Source: Bin5 sp022821545 (GTDB lineage Bacteria > Chloroflexota > Anaerolineae > Caldilineales > Caldilineaceae). Taken from it: 64,000 nt of DNA. The notes beneath the pieces were generated by a model. That model was given only the letters and a program-made list of their open reading frames with translations, did no database searches and was not told the origin of the DNA. Below, one piece after another: positions 1 through 9,344 of this stretch (position 1 is the first letter of the stretch; the number at the start of each line of letters is the position of its first letter). The stretch spans positions 4,774,001 through 4,838,000 of the forward strand of contig CAXXLO010000002.1 in assembly GCA_963664085.2 (NCBI GenBank), given 5' to 3'. The position numbers were made by a program, and so were the translations under genes.

Positions 1-812
1 GCCCCGGGGACCACAGCGGTGAGTTCGGTGAACTCTTCTCCCATCATCCCTGGCACCTTGGCCCGCTTCCTCGACACGAGGTGGAACGGTACATGCGCAA
101 CTTCAGCGCGCAGAGTGGCGGCGTCCCCTTTGAAGAGGATATCGACTTTGTCTACCAGTGGACCGGCGGGCATCCCGGCTACCTGGCCGGAGTCAGCAGA
201 ATTCTTGGCCGCGCCGAGTCCGACAGGGAGCGGGACAGCGCAAGCGAGCAGAATCGCTTCGTATTTCTCCGAGGGCTTATCGACAGGCTTCGCCAGGATC
301 CGACCCTGCATACCGAGAGCGAGAAGATTTGGAAAAGCTGCTCCGTCGACCAGCGGGAGAACCTGCGGCTCCTGTTCTCCGGGCTTGAGCCTGACCCTGC
401 CTCTCTGTCGCAGTTGATGAAGCACCACGTCCTGGTCCGGGAGCGGGAAGAGCTACGCGCATTCTGCCGGCTTTTTGCCGAGTACGTTTTGGCGCACCAG
501 GCTTCAGAGGCTTCTGAAGAGGGGCTTCAGGTGGACAAGGAGAGTGGGGAGGTGACTGTCGGCGGCCGTTCCATCGACCTCACGCATCTGGAATTCCGGC
601 TGTTGAAACTGCTTCACCTCAAGGCCAACTCCATTATAGACAAGTATGCAATCGTCGAAGGCGTATGGGGAGACGAACAGATGCCGGATGTGGATGATGC
701 CCGCATCGACAAACTGATCAGCCGGTTGCGTCAGAAGATCGAGCCGGATCCCACAGCGCCGGTCTTCATCACCACGGTTCGAGGAAGAGGATACCGCCTG
801 GTTATCGACTGA
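1..812 (+). CDS. AAA/STAND-type ATPase fragment fused to an OmpR/PhoB-type winged-helix DNA-binding domain (5' truncated by window edge)
   Basis: The reading frame is open from base 3 to the stop at 812, so the true start lies outside the window. The visible part begins in what looks like the lid region of an AAA-type ATPase: GGHPGYLAG resembles the 'GGHPYLLQ' motif of such ATPases. The last ~95 residues are a clear trans_reg_C winged helix: a DLTHLEFRLLKLL segment, a recognition-helix region around DARIDKLISRLRQKIE, and the terminal RGRGYRLV hairpin that closes OmpR-family domains. No receiver domain is visible. The combination suggests a signalling ATPase that binds DNA through its C-terminus. 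The N-terminal sensor and P-loop cannot be seen, and its target genes are unknown. Confidence 0.75.
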   Translation, partial: PGDHSGEFGELFSHHPWHLGPLPRHEVERYMRNFSAQSGGVPFEEDIDFVYQWTGGHPGYLAGVSRILGRAESDRERDSASEQNRFVFLRGLIDRLRQDPTLHTESEKIWKSCSVDQRENLRLLFSGLEPDPASLSQLMKHHVLVREREELRAFCRLFAEYVLAHQASEASEEGLQVDKESGEVTVGGRSIDLTHLEFRLLKLLHLKANSIIDKYAIVEGVWGDEQMPDVDDARIDKLISRLRQKIEPDPTAPVFITTVRGRGYRLVID

Positions 813-1017
813 ACGACATCGGAGGGCCCGCAGAAATACACGAAAGTTTCGGGCGGCAGCTTGCCGTTAGCAGTTGTCCGCCGGATTTTGTTGGCTTCGC
901 CCTTCAGTCTATACTATTCGCAGTCCATCGATTGCGGTCTGGTGCGCAGTAGCGGCCGTCTCGCATGCAGTTGCGTGGCAGCAACCTCAATTCATTCTTT
1001 CAAGGCAGAACTGCTCT

Positions 1018-1551
1018 ATGGCTGAATCCCTACAGGCAGAAGACATCCGGGAATCGTTGACCTTCAGAGGCAAACCAAAGTCGATGGTGTCCGCAGTGGC
1101 TCTGCTCATTGCCGGAACGCTGACCTTCACCATGGGAATCGACCGGCTCTATTTCGTAGAAGCCATTGCCTGGACTTTTCTGATTTGGGGCGCGCTGCTC
1201 CTGTACGGTCACATCATCGATCTTGGAACCGTCTACGAAGTTTCGGAAGAAGGACTCGTGATAAAGAGCCCTTTGCGCTTCTGGGCGCTTTCCCGCAATT
1301 GGGACTGGGGGCACTTTACCCGCATGGACGTGATCGTGAAGAAGAGGGAAGCAAGCGAGTCCGACGTAGAATTGCAGGTTCACTACACGCCGGAAGACTC
1401 GACCGTCCTGTTCCGCGAGGATATCCCTTTCATTCCTGAGCTGGCCGGGGAAATCGCCGACCGCGCCGGCCTGAAACCCGAAAGAGGGCAGGCCATGCAG
1501 AGTTTCAGTTCGATTCCCCAGGAAGGTAAAGACTCCTACACCTGGAAGTAA
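1018..1551 (+). CDS. Small membrane protein with a PH-like cytoplasmic domain, unknown function
   Basis: A 177-residue protein from ATG 1018. An upstream start at 874 would add 48 unlikely residues. Two hydrophobic helices lie around residues 22-40 and 45-65. The remainder is polar and beta-rich (YEVSEEGLVIKSP, then a Trp-rich stretch NWDWGHF), which resembles the bacterial PH-like domains found behind short membrane anchors. I see no catalytic motif. It stands alone on the plus strand, between the winged-helix ATPase gene and a convergent propeller gene. Confidence 0.6.
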   Translation: MAESLQAEDIRESLTFRGKPKSMVSAVALLIAGTLTFTMGIDRLYFVEAIAWTFLIWGALLLYGHIIDLGTVYEVSEEGLVIKSPLRFWALSRNWDWGHFTRMDVIVKKREASESDVELQVHYTPEDSTVLFREDIPFIPELAGEIADRAGLKPERGQAMQSFSSIPQEGKDSYTWK

Positions 1552-1570
1552 CTCACCCCTGTCCAAGCGT

Positions 1571-1590
1571 CGCCCGCCTGAACGGGGGCG
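1571..1590. terminator. Short GC hairpin between convergent genes
   Basis: CGCCC and GGGCG arms with a short loop lie between the ends of the plus-strand membrane protein and the minus-strand propeller gene. There is no T-run, so a termination role is tentative. Confidence 0.3.
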
Positions 1591-1607
1591 GCCGTCTCCG
1601 ATCTCCC

Positions 1608-2765
1608 CTAAGCGCCCTGCTGTGCCGAGATATCCATCAGGTAGATCTGACGGCCATTGCCGCCATGCACTGAATCGACGGTAATCAGCCTCCCGTCCGG
1701 GCTGGATCGCGGATGCAGGTCGCAGCGCCACTCGCCCCCGTACTCCGGGTACGAGGCGTATTCTCCCAGCTCCGCTCTCTCCCCGCTCTCCACATTGTAG
1801 AGATACAGTTCCTGGACCCTGCCGTCGCCTCTCGGCACGGGATAGGTGTCGTTCAATATCCAGTTTGTGTCGGCAAGATAGGTGCAGTGCCCGTTCAGCT
1901 TCATCACCCCTTTGCCGATGACATCCGCATCCTGCGTGCCGTCTCGATAAATGTAGAAGGCGTCACCGTGTGAAGGATGCCTGGCCCACGCCAGTATCTG
2001 TTCCGGGTCGCGCCAGATGAAGTGGGATGTGTGCCCGTATTGGTCGACGGCGTAAATGTCGGAGCCGTCAGCCGCGGCCGTCATCATGCGCGTGCTGAAG
2101 CCGGCATCGCCGAAACGCCAGCGGTGCAGAAAGATAAAGCGCGAGCCGTCGGTGTTGAAGAGCAGGTGGTTGAAGTAATGTCTGGCCCCGCTGATCTCCA
2201 TGTGGGGATAGGGGATCGAGGCCACCTCCGCAATGGAGATGATGAGCGAGGCTTCGCCGGTCGCGAGATCGATACGATGGATTCCGGCGTCTTCGGGCGC
2301 CAGCTGATCGAAGTTCGGATCGGGAATGCCGGCGTAACCGTAGCCGGGCCGCATGTGGTTGATGCGCCGGAAGTCGGCGCCGACGGCGGTGCGCCCGTCC
2401 GGAGAAACAGTATAGATCGGATACCCAACCGTGCGCTTCTTGCCTGAATGCACGTCCATAATATGGCAGACGAAGCGGTCGTCCACTCGATCGTTCCAGA
2501 CCACCTCACTATCGGAGCCGGGAATCCACTGGAGCATACAGCCCTGCTGCCAGCACCACGCCCTTGTCTCGCCCAACTCGATCCAGCGGTCGCCGTCAGC
2601 CAGGTCGATCATGCCGATTCCGATCACGTCATCTGCATTCGGCGAGCGGTGCTCAAAGTCGACCTCCATCCCCAGCACGTAGCGGCTGGAGGGGTCGAAC
2701 TGCAGCTTGTCGTAGTAGCCGAACCAGTGGTGCTTCGGCCCGGAAGTGATGGGGCGCATACTCAT
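1608..2765 (-). CDS. PL22-like (oligogalacturonate-lyase-like) beta-propeller protein, paralogue 1
   Basis: A 385-residue protein with no signal peptide, so probably cytoplasmic. It opens with the family hallmark GPKHHWFGYYDK and consists of repeated WD/TolB-like blades (SPDGR, TDGSRF, SPDGRL). Four His-containing motifs recur in all five paralogues of this window: FNH, a SH[FC] motif, NGHC, and CDLHPR near the C-terminus. Their order resembles the His motifs of the seven-bladed, metal-dependent oligogalacturonate lyases (PL22), which cleave imported oligouronides by beta-elimination. It lies just downstream of the Opp-type ATPase genes, on the same strand. The lyase role and uronide substrate are inference; a non-enzymatic TolB-like propeller is the alternative. 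Confidence 0.6.
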   Translation of the reverse strand: MSMRPITSGPKHHWFGYYDKLQFDPSSRYVLGMEVDFEHRSPNADDVIGIGMIDLADGDRWIELGETRAWCWQQGCMLQWIPGSDSEVVWNDRVDDRFVCHIMDVHSGKKRTVGYPIYTVSPDGRTAVGADFRRINHMRPGYGYAGIPDPNFDQLAPEDAGIHRIDLATGEASLIISIAEVASIPYPHMEISGARHYFNHLLFNTDGSRFIFLHRWRFGDAGFSTRMMTAAADGSDIYAVDQYGHTSHFIWRDPEQILAWARHPSHGDAFYIYRDGTQDADVIGKGVMKLNGHCTYLADTNWILNDTYPVPRGDGRVQELYLYNVESGERAELGEYASYPEYGGEWRCDLHPRSSPDGRLITVDSVHGGNGRQIYLMDISAQQGA

Positions 2766-2798
2766 CGGCGCTCTCTCCTCTTGGAATTGGAGTTGGGT

Positions 2799-3854
2799 CT
2801 ATTCGGCGCCTGCCCCTGCCAGGTCCAGCTCTTCGGCAAAGTGGCAGGCAACGTGTCTCTCGTCAACCAGGTTGCGCAGTTCCGGAGTCTCCTCGCGGCA
2901 GCGCTCCTGGACGTAGCGGCAGCGAGGATGAAAATAGCAGCCGGATGGAGGGTTGGACGGATCCGCCACTTCCCCTTCCAGGACGATGCGCTCGCGCTGG
3001 CTATGTGCCGGGCCCGCCGCGTGGACGGCCGAGAGCAGCGCTTCCGTGTAGGGGTGGAGCGGTTTGCGGTAAAGGTCGTCTGCCTCAGCCAGCTCAACCA
3101 GCTTGCCGACGTACATCACCGCGACCCGATCGCTGATATGCTTGACGACGCCAAGATCGTGGGCGATGAACAGATAGGTCAGATCCAGCTCCCGCTGCAG
3201 AAACTTGAGGAGGTTGAGTATCTGCGCCTGGACCGAAACGTCAAGCGCGGAGACCGGCTCGTCGGCGATGACGAGCGTGGGGTTGAGAATGAGGGCGCGG
3301 GCGATGCCGATGCGCTGGCGCTGTCCGCCGCTGAACGCGTGAGGGTAGCGGGTTATGTACTCCGGCCGCAGCCCGACCAGCCGCAGCATCTCGACCACCC
3401 GATCTTCCAGTTCGGACCCTTTTCTCATGCCGTTCAGCCGCAGGGGCTCGCCAATGATGTCCAGAATCGTCTTGCGGGGGTTCAACGAAGTATACGGGTC
3501 CTGAAAAATCATCTGCAAGTGGGAGCGGACTGGCCGCAGGGCCGCGTCGTCCAGCGTTGCCAGGTCATAGAACTCGCCCCCTTCGCCTTGCGGACGGAAA
3601 CGGATGTCGCCGGCTGTCGGCGCATACAGACGCATGATCAAACGCCCAACCGTCGTCTTGCCGCAGCCGCTTTCGCCGACGAGACCCAGCGTCTCACCCT
3701 TTTCCAGGGCGAAGTCGACGCCGTCCACCGCCTTGATGTGGCTGACCACCTTTGAGAACAGTCCTGACGTGATTGGAAAGTGCTTTCTCAGCCCATTGAC
3801 TTCCAACAATGGGGAGCTGTCTGCGTTGCTATTGATGGCTGGCTTCCTCGGCAA
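2799..3854 (-). CDS. Opp/Dpp-type ABC transporter ATP-binding protein (OppF-like)
   Basis: One of the two ATPases that energise an oligopeptide/oligosaccharide-type ABC importer at the inner face of the membrane. It shows Walker A GESGCGKTT, signature SGGQRQRIGIARAL, Walker B LVIADEPVSALDV, a switch His in FIAHDLGVV, and the C-terminal oligo_HPY zone GCYFHPRC, all typical of OppF. There is no ATG near the conserved N-terminus. TTG at 3854 (overlapping the end of the OppD-like gene, with GAGAG about 8 nt upstream) or TTG at 3809 are the plausible starts. I chose 3854 with moderate certainty. It is the last transport gene of the cluster. Confidence 0.9.
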   Translation of the reverse strand: MPRKPAINSNADSSPLLEVNGLRKHFPITSGLFSKVVSHIKAVDGVDFALEKGETLGLVGESGCGKTTVGRLIMRLYAPTAGDIRFRPQGEGGEFYDLATLDDAALRPVRSHLQMIFQDPYTSLNPRKTILDIIGEPLRLNGMRKGSELEDRVVEMLRLVGLRPEYITRYPHAFSGGQRQRIGIARALILNPTLVIADEPVSALDVSVQAQILNLLKFLQRELDLTYLFIAHDLGVVKHISDRVAVMYVGKLVELAEADDLYRKPLHPYTEALLSAVHAAGPAHSQRERIVLEGEVADPSNPPSGCYFHPRCRYVQERCREETPELRNLVDERHVACHFAEELDLAGAGAE

Positions 3855-4893
3855 GTGGGGCGCTCTCGCGGCTGGCGTCTTCGGTATATAGGAGGCAGCG
3901 CACCTCCCGCTCATCTTCCAAAATGATCGGCTGAGGCACGGTCTCGTCGCATACACCCGGCATATAGTTGGCGCAGCGCGGATGAAAGGGGCAGCCGCTG
4001 AGTGTGCTGTAGGGGTCCGGCACAACCCCGCGAATCGTCTGCAGCCAGTCCCGCCGCTGATCCATGCGCGGCAGCGACTCCAGCAGGGCGATCGTATAGG
4101 GGTGCTTGGGGTCGCGGAAAACATCGGCGGCCGCGCCCCGTTCGACGATCTTTCCCAGGTACATCACCGCCACCTCGTCCGCCATATCGGCGACAACGCC
4201 CAAATCATGCGTGATGAACATGATCGCCATGTCCAGTTCGGCCTGCAAGCCCTGCATCAGTTCAAGAATCTGGGCCTCTGTCGTCACGTCCAGCGCCGTC
4301 GTCGGTTCATCGGCGATCAGCAGACTGGGATGACAGGAGAGCGCCATCGCGATCATAACCCGCTGGCACATCCCGCCGCTCAGTTGATGGGCAAAGGCGC
4401 CCATTCTCTGTTCAGGCAACGGAATATGCACCTGCTGCAGCATATCGATGGCGATGTCTTCCGCTTCAGCCGGGGATACCGCCTGGTGCAGCAGGATATT
4501 CTCGGCGATCTGGTCGCCGATGCGATGGACCGGACTGAGCGAGGCGCGCGGCTCCTGGAAGATCATCGAGATCTCCCCGCCGCGTATCGACCGCATCTCC
4601 TGACCGGTGGCTGGCAGCTGAAGCAGATCGATGACAGAACTCTGTCCCTCGTGGTCGGCGCGGGAGTAGAGGATCTCGCCGTCGACGGTGTGTCCTGGCG
4701 GCCGCACCATGCGCATGATCGAGCGCGCGGTTACGCTCTTGCCACAGCCGCTCTCGCCGACCACGCCCAGGACCTTTCCGCGGTGGATCGAGAAGGTAGT
4801 GCTGTCTACTGCCTTGGCGACCCCCTCGGCCATGAAGAAATGCGTTTGCAGGTTCCTTACTTCGAGAAGAGTGTCCATCGATTGTTGCGTCAT
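3829..4893 (-). CDS. Opp/Dpp-type ABC transporter ATP-binding protein (OppD-like)
   Basis: The second ATPase of the importer, 354 residues from ATG 4893. ATG 4878 is an alternative, five codons in. Visible motifs are Walker A GESGCGKSVT, signature LSGGMCQR (Cys where Arg is usual), Walker B LLIADEPTTALDV, FITHDLGVVADMADEVAVMYLGK, and the oligo_HPY zinc-like end GCPFHPRC. Its 3' end overlaps the OppF-like gene and the OppC-like permease lies 53 nt upstream. The set therefore looks like one BCDF operon on the minus strand. Confidence 0.92.
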   Translation of the reverse strand: MTQQSMDTLLEVRNLQTHFFMAEGVAKAVDSTTFSIHRGKVLGVVGESGCGKSVTARSIMRMVRPPGHTVDGEILYSRADHEGQSSVIDLLQLPATGQEMRSIRGGEISMIFQEPRASLSPVHRIGDQIAENILLHQAVSPAEAEDIAIDMLQQVHIPLPEQRMGAFAHQLSGGMCQRVMIAMALSCHPSLLIADEPTTALDVTTEAQILELMQGLQAELDMAIMFITHDLGVVADMADEVAVMYLGKIVERGAAADVFRDPKHPYTIALLESLPRMDQRRDWLQTIRGVVPDPYSTLSGCPFHPRCANYMPGVCDETVPQPIILEDEREVRCLLYTEDASRESAPLAEEASHQ

Positions 4894-4946
4894 CCAGGTG
4901 CGAAGGGCGCAGGCTGCGCCGGCGGCCGGAAACAGGGCGTTGTCAC

Positions 4947-6152
4947 TTACAGGTCCGCATACGGGTCGGCGGCGTCGCGCAGGCCGTCGCCGATGAAGTT
5001 CAGGGCCAGTACGGTCGCCACCACGAACATCGCCGGCCACAGGATCCATGGATGGATCGCAATCTCTACGATCTGCTGCGCGTCCTTCAGCATGACGCCC
5101 CAGCTTACCGTCGGCGACACCAGGCCCAGCCCGAGGAAGCTCAGCGCGGTTTCGCCGATGATCATGCCGGGAACGGCAAGCGTAGCGTCCACCAGCACGT
5201 AACTCATGAAGGAGGGGACCAGATGCTGCCAGATCAGGTACCACTGGTTGGCGCCGGCCGACTGGGCTGCAAGTACGAAGTCCTCGTCCCGCAACGAGAG
5301 GAATTTGCCCCGCACCACCCGCGCCAGGGAAGTCCAGCTGATAAGCGAAAGGATAAGGGTGATGCCGAAGTAGATGCGAAGCTGCGGCCAGTCCGCCGGC
5401 AGCGCCGCGGCCAGCCCCATCCACAGCGGAACAGTCGGGATTGAACGGATAAACTCGATCAACCGCTGGATCAGGTTGTCGACGACGCCGCCGTACAGGC
5501 CGGAGAGGCCTCCCAGGAGCAGACCGATGAAAAGGCTGATCGAGACGCCTACCAGTCCAATCGTCAGCGAGATGCGGCCGCCGTAGAGCACGCGTCCGAA
5601 AATGTCGCGGCCAAACTTGTCTCCGCCCAGCAGGAAAATCGGTCCAACTTCCTCGGCGTTCTCGACTCCGTACAGATGCCAGTCCATTTTCCAGAGACCC
5701 CAGAGCTTGTAGGGGTCTCCTTTGACGAAAAACCGGACCGGGTACTGCTGACTGCGATCTTCCACGAAGTCGCGCGTGAACGTTTTCTTGTTCGTTTCGA
5801 TCTTGACGGCGTACACGAATGGCCGCCGCCAGCTGCCGTCATCGCCGCGGATATGGATCTCTCTGGGCGGCAGATAGAGGTGCTTGGTAAACCGGTGCGA
5901 CTTGTCATAAGGCCCGATTATCGGCGCAAACAGTACGGCGAGGTAGAGGAATCCAAGGAACCACATGGCGACTACCGCCAATCTGTTGCGCCGGAAGCGG
6001 ATCGACATCAGCTGGCGCGGCGTCAGGAACTGGGTTCGCGTTTCGCCGACCGTCCCTTCGGCCTCCAGCAGGTCGGACAGGTTGCCGCCTTCGTAGGCAG
6101 AGGACGCCGCATCGGAACCGGCCTCCGCGCCAGGGTTGATTGCCTCCCTCAT
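4947..6152 (-). CDS. Opp/Dpp-type ABC transporter permease (OppC-like) with enlarged periplasmic loop
   Basis: Inner-membrane permease of 401 residues. The ATG at 6152 overlaps the stop of the OppB-like gene (ATGA), so the two are translationally coupled. The N-terminus carries a ~60-residue cytoplasmic tail before the first membrane helix (MWFLGFLYLAVLFAPIIG). About 85 mostly polar residues then separate helix 1 from the GGDKFGRDIFGRVLYGGRIS segment, forming a periplasmic insert seen only in some OppC subfamilies. The EAA-type loop for ATPase docking is around RDEDFVLAAQSAGA. The inserted domain could take part in substrate hand-over. Confidence 0.9.
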   Translation of the reverse strand: MREAINPGAEAGSDAASSAYEGGNLSDLLEAEGTVGETRTQFLTPRQLMSIRFRRNRLAVVAMWFLGFLYLAVLFAPIIGPYDKSHRFTKHLYLPPREIHIRGDDGSWRRPFVYAVKIETNKKTFTRDFVEDRSQQYPVRFFVKGDPYKLWGLWKMDWHLYGVENAEEVGPIFLLGGDKFGRDIFGRVLYGGRISLTIGLVGVSISLFIGLLLGGLSGLYGGVVDNLIQRLIEFIRSIPTVPLWMGLAAALPADWPQLRIYFGITLILSLISWTSLARVVRGKFLSLRDEDFVLAAQSAGANQWYLIWQHLVPSFMSYVLVDATLAVPGMIIGETALSFLGLGLVSPTVSWGVMLKDAQQIVEIAIHPWILWPAMFVVATVLALNFIGDGLRDAADPYADL

Positions 6153-7147
6153 GTCGTACCCCGTTCCCCGTAGCGGATGCGCGGATCCACCCAAGCCAGC
6201 AGAATATCCGAAATCAAAGTCCCGATCAGCGTGAGTGAACTCAAAATCAGAATCATGCTGGCCGCAAGGTAAAGGTCCTGCGACATCAGCGCCCGCCACA
6301 GCAGCGGCCCCGTTGTGGGCAGGTTCAGAACCAGAGCCACCAGCACCGTCCCGGAGACGATCTGGGGAAGTTGCCAGCCAATTGTGCTCAGGATCGGGTT
6401 GAGCGCCACACGCACGGGATACTTCATCGTCATCGGACCTTCGCGCAGACCCTTGGCGCGAGCCGTCTCCACGTAGGGGCGCCCCAGCTCATCCAGTGTC
6501 GTCGCCCGCATCACCCGTATCGTGCCGGCCGTACCCGAAGTGCCCACGATCACGACCGGCAGCCACATATGCTTCAACATGTCCCAGACCCTGGCCACGC
6601 TCCAGGGCGCGTCCAGAAATTCGGTCGAGAAGAGCCCGCCCGCGTCGGCGCCGAAAAACTTGATGCCGATATACATAAATATCAGCGCAAGCAGAAAATT
6701 AGGGGTCGCCAGCCCGATGAATCCTATAAAGGTAAAGGCGTAGTCCGTGGCGCTATACTGGCGGACGGCGGAATAGATGCCGATGGGGATGGCCATGGCA
6801 TAGACAAAGAGAAGCGTGAAAAAGGACATGATCATCGTCAGCATAAGCCGCTCGCCGATCAGCCTGTTGACCGGCCGGTCCCAGTAGAAAGACAGACCCA
6901 TGTCCCCCTGCAAAAAGTTCGTGATCCACTTTATGTACTGAACGTAACCGGGCTGGTTCAGCCCGTAGTGCTCCTCCAACGCCTCGATCTCCTCTTCGCT
7001 CAACTCCTCGCCCGCCGCCGCCAGGTTCGCAACGTAGGTGGTCACGTAGTCGCCCGGCGGGAGCTGGATGATCGTAAAGCTGACAATCGAAATGAGGAAA
7101 AGCGTCGGGATCAGCTGCAGGACGCGCTGCAGGACATATTCTCTCAT
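6149..7147 (-). CDS. Opp/Dpp-type ABC transporter permease (OppB-like)
   Basis: Inner-membrane permease of 332 residues beginning MREYVLQRVLQLIPTLFLIS, the usual OppB N-terminal helix. A large periplasmic segment contains YGLNQPGYVQYIKW and GDMGLSF. Further helices and the EAA loop (GRPYVETARAKGL) follow. It forms the membrane pore with the OppC-like partner. It overlaps the next gene by 4 nt and follows the first binding-protein gene by 84 nt. Confidence 0.92.
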   Translation of the reverse strand: MREYVLQRVLQLIPTLFLISIVSFTIIQLPPGDYVTTYVANLAAAGEELSEEEIEALEEHYGLNQPGYVQYIKWITNFLQGDMGLSFYWDRPVNRLIGERLMLTMIMSFFTLLFVYAMAIPIGIYSAVRQYSATDYAFTFIGFIGLATPNFLLALIFMYIGIKFFGADAGGLFSTEFLDAPWSVARVWDMLKHMWLPVVIVGTSGTAGTIRVMRATTLDELGRPYVETARAKGLREGPMTMKYPVRVALNPILSTIGWQLPQIVSGTVLVALVLNLPTTGPLLWRALMSQDLYLAASMILILSSLTLIGTLISDILLAWVDPRIRYGERGTT

Positions 7148-7231
7148 GACATTCAGTGGGAAAGTGAGCGGCCGCCTGGGGCTGGCGACCGGCGTTGATG
7201 CCGGCTGCCAGCCCTGACGTGCCTGCTGTTT

Positions 7232-9259
7232 CTAACTCTGCTTGTAGAAGAACTGCTCCGGATGCACCGGCACTGCCCGGATCACGGAGAAGCCCCACAC
7301 ACCGTCGTCCGGGAAGTTGGTCAGATTCTTCTTCATTACGACCGGCTTGGGTATGCCTACCGTGCCGAAGCCGGGCAGGTAGTCGTAGAACCACTCCCAC
7401 AGCTCGCGGGCGATGGCGACGTGCTCCTCTTCGGTCACCGCGTCGATCATCTCCTGCCAGCGATGGAAGACCCAGGAAACCTCGTCCGGCGGCTCCACCG
7501 CGATCTCACTTTCGGTATCGCCCTTCAGCCAGATGTCATAGCCTTTGCCCCACGGGACGTTGCACTGTCCGGGGTGGTTCAGCCGTGAGCACCAGACCCA
7601 GGTAATGTCGGAAATGTCACCTTCCCAGCCGGACATTCCCATGTCGTTTGCCGCCACCAGCTCGTTCAGATGGGAGCGGTTGATGGGGCGGATCGACGGG
7701 TCCAGCCCTACGGCGCGCCATTGCTCGACGACCAGTTCAAAGACGTCAAGGACGTCGGCCTGCTCCGTGTCGAGTTGGATAATCCAGCTCACGCGCGATC
7801 CGTCCGGGAAGAGCCGATAGCCGTCCGCGTCCTTCTCCGAATAGCCGGCCTGGTCGAGCAGCTCCATCGCCATGTCGGGATCGAACTGCGCCCAGTGGTC
7901 TCCGTCCCCCTCCTCGTAGTACTTGGATCCCGGCCAGGCTGCCCACTGCCGCGGCTCGCCCAATCCGAAATAGACGACGTCGTTGATCTCTTCGCGGTCA
8001 ATGGAGATCGACATCGCGTGCCGCACGTCCTTGTTGCCGAAAAACTCCCGCACTTGCGGGTCTTTGTGCGTATGGTTGGGGACGATGATCGTGCGGCCGG
8101 GGAAGGTCGACTTCCACATCTTGATCTTCAGGTCTGCCGACTCCAGGTTGGCCTGGTACAGCTCCATGTTGGCCAGGTCTGCCTGGCGGCCGGAGAACTC
8201 CAGCTCTCCCGCAATCAGTTTGGCGTTGGCGACCTCGCGGTTGTCGATGACGAACACAATCGTCTTGTCGATGTAGGGCAGCTGGTTGCCCTCCGTGTCC
8301 ACTTTCCAGTAGTAAGGATTGCGTTCGTAGGTGTGATGATCGGGGGCGTCGTCCACGCGAATGAACGCAGTCATGCCGGGCAACCCGACCTGGGCCGGGA
8401 TCGTCGAACCCACGCGCCCTTTATCGCGCAGTAGCTGGTGCCACTCCTCAAAGCCGGCGTCTTCCGTCATCGCGGCGATCTCGTCCGCGTCGCCGTAGTC
8501 GGGATGGAACTGCTTCAGGTAGTGGGCCGGCTGCCAAAGCCCGCCCTGCGAACCGGCGTAGAACGTCTCGTGCAGAACGATCAAGGGATAAGGCTTGCTG
8601 AAAGAGAGTTTGATCGTGTAATCGTCGATCTTCTCCATCTCCAGGGGATCGCCGGCGGCCGATGCGCCCGCCTTCCAGGAGCTTGGCGGACCGCCAGGAG
8701 CGTACTCCTCGTTCAACCAGAGGTCGTGCCAGGAGAAGATGAAGTCGTCGGCGCTGAAGGGCTCGCCGTCGGACCACATCAGGCCTTCGCGCAGATGCAG
8801 TATCTGCTCGGTGGCGTCGTCGTTGAACTCCCAGCTCTCGGCCAGGCCGCTCGTGATCGAGGAGAAGTCCGGCGCAATGCGCAGAATCAGCTCGGTGCCC
8901 ATCACGGCCTGCGGGTCGCCGAAGAGATGGTTGGGATTGCCGATGGCAACGCGGGTCGTGCCGCCGTACTGACCGATCTCCTCAAGGGGTTCGATCACCA
9001 CCGGATTGGCGGGAAGCCGCTCATCCACCGGCGGCAGGCTGCCGGCGGCAACGCGCTCGGCCAGCAGCGGCGACTCGTTGTACTTGGACATCGAGCCTGA
9101 ATCCGCCGCGGGCGCCTCGGCTGCCGGAGCCTCGTCGGCTGCCTGCGGTTCGGCGTCACCGTCCGGTGCGCCGCAAGCCGCCGCAACTGCGGCCGCGGCC
9201 GAAAGACCGCTCATCCGCAGAAAGGTTCTGCGATCCATTCCGTCCTTCATAATCTTCAT
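7232..9259 (-). CDS. Extracytoplasmic solute-binding lipoprotein, SBP_bac_5 family (binding protein 1)
   Basis: A 675-residue family-5 binding protein, larger than classical OppA (~540). The leader has a twin-Arg motif (DRRTFLRMSG, Arg 10-11) and a lipobox ending at Cys29, so it is probably Tat-exported and lipid-anchored. An Ala/Glu/Pro-rich linker follows, then a LLAERV..GSLPPVDERLP segment shared with the two other binding proteins in this window. SBP_5 hallmarks are visible (WEFNDDATEQILHLREGLMWSDGEPFSADDF). It sits directly upstream of the permease and ATPase genes, so it is the cognate binding subunit. The ligand is not deducible; family members bind peptides or oligosaccharides. Confidence 0.92.
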   Translation of the reverse strand: MKIMKDGMDRRTFLRMSGLSAAAAVAAACGAPDGDAEPQAADEAPAAEAPAADSGSMSKYNESPLLAERVAAGSLPPVDERLPANPVVIEPLEEIGQYGGTTRVAIGNPNHLFGDPQAVMGTELILRIAPDFSSITSGLAESWEFNDDATEQILHLREGLMWSDGEPFSADDFIFSWHDLWLNEEYAPGGPPSSWKAGASAAGDPLEMEKIDDYTIKLSFSKPYPLIVLHETFYAGSQGGLWQPAHYLKQFHPDYGDADEIAAMTEDAGFEEWHQLLRDKGRVGSTIPAQVGLPGMTAFIRVDDAPDHHTYERNPYYWKVDTEGNQLPYIDKTIVFVIDNREVANAKLIAGELEFSGRQADLANMELYQANLESADLKIKMWKSTFPGRTIIVPNHTHKDPQVREFFGNKDVRHAMSISIDREEINDVVYFGLGEPRQWAAWPGSKYYEEGDGDHWAQFDPDMAMELLDQAGYSEKDADGYRLFPDGSRVSWIIQLDTEQADVLDVFELVVEQWRAVGLDPSIRPINRSHLNELVAANDMGMSGWEGDISDITWVWCSRLNHPGQCNVPWGKGYDIWLKGDTESEIAVEPPDEVSWVFHRWQEMIDAVTEEEHVAIARELWEWFYDYLPGFGTVGIPKPVVMKKNLTNFPDDGVWGFSVIRAVPVHPEQFFYKQS

Positions 9260-9344
9260 TTCCTTTCACTAGAGTTGATTGAAAGTGAAGCGATTTGAGT
9301 TTCTGGGATATTGATAAGCGGGAGAACGACCCGCTTGCGGCAGT

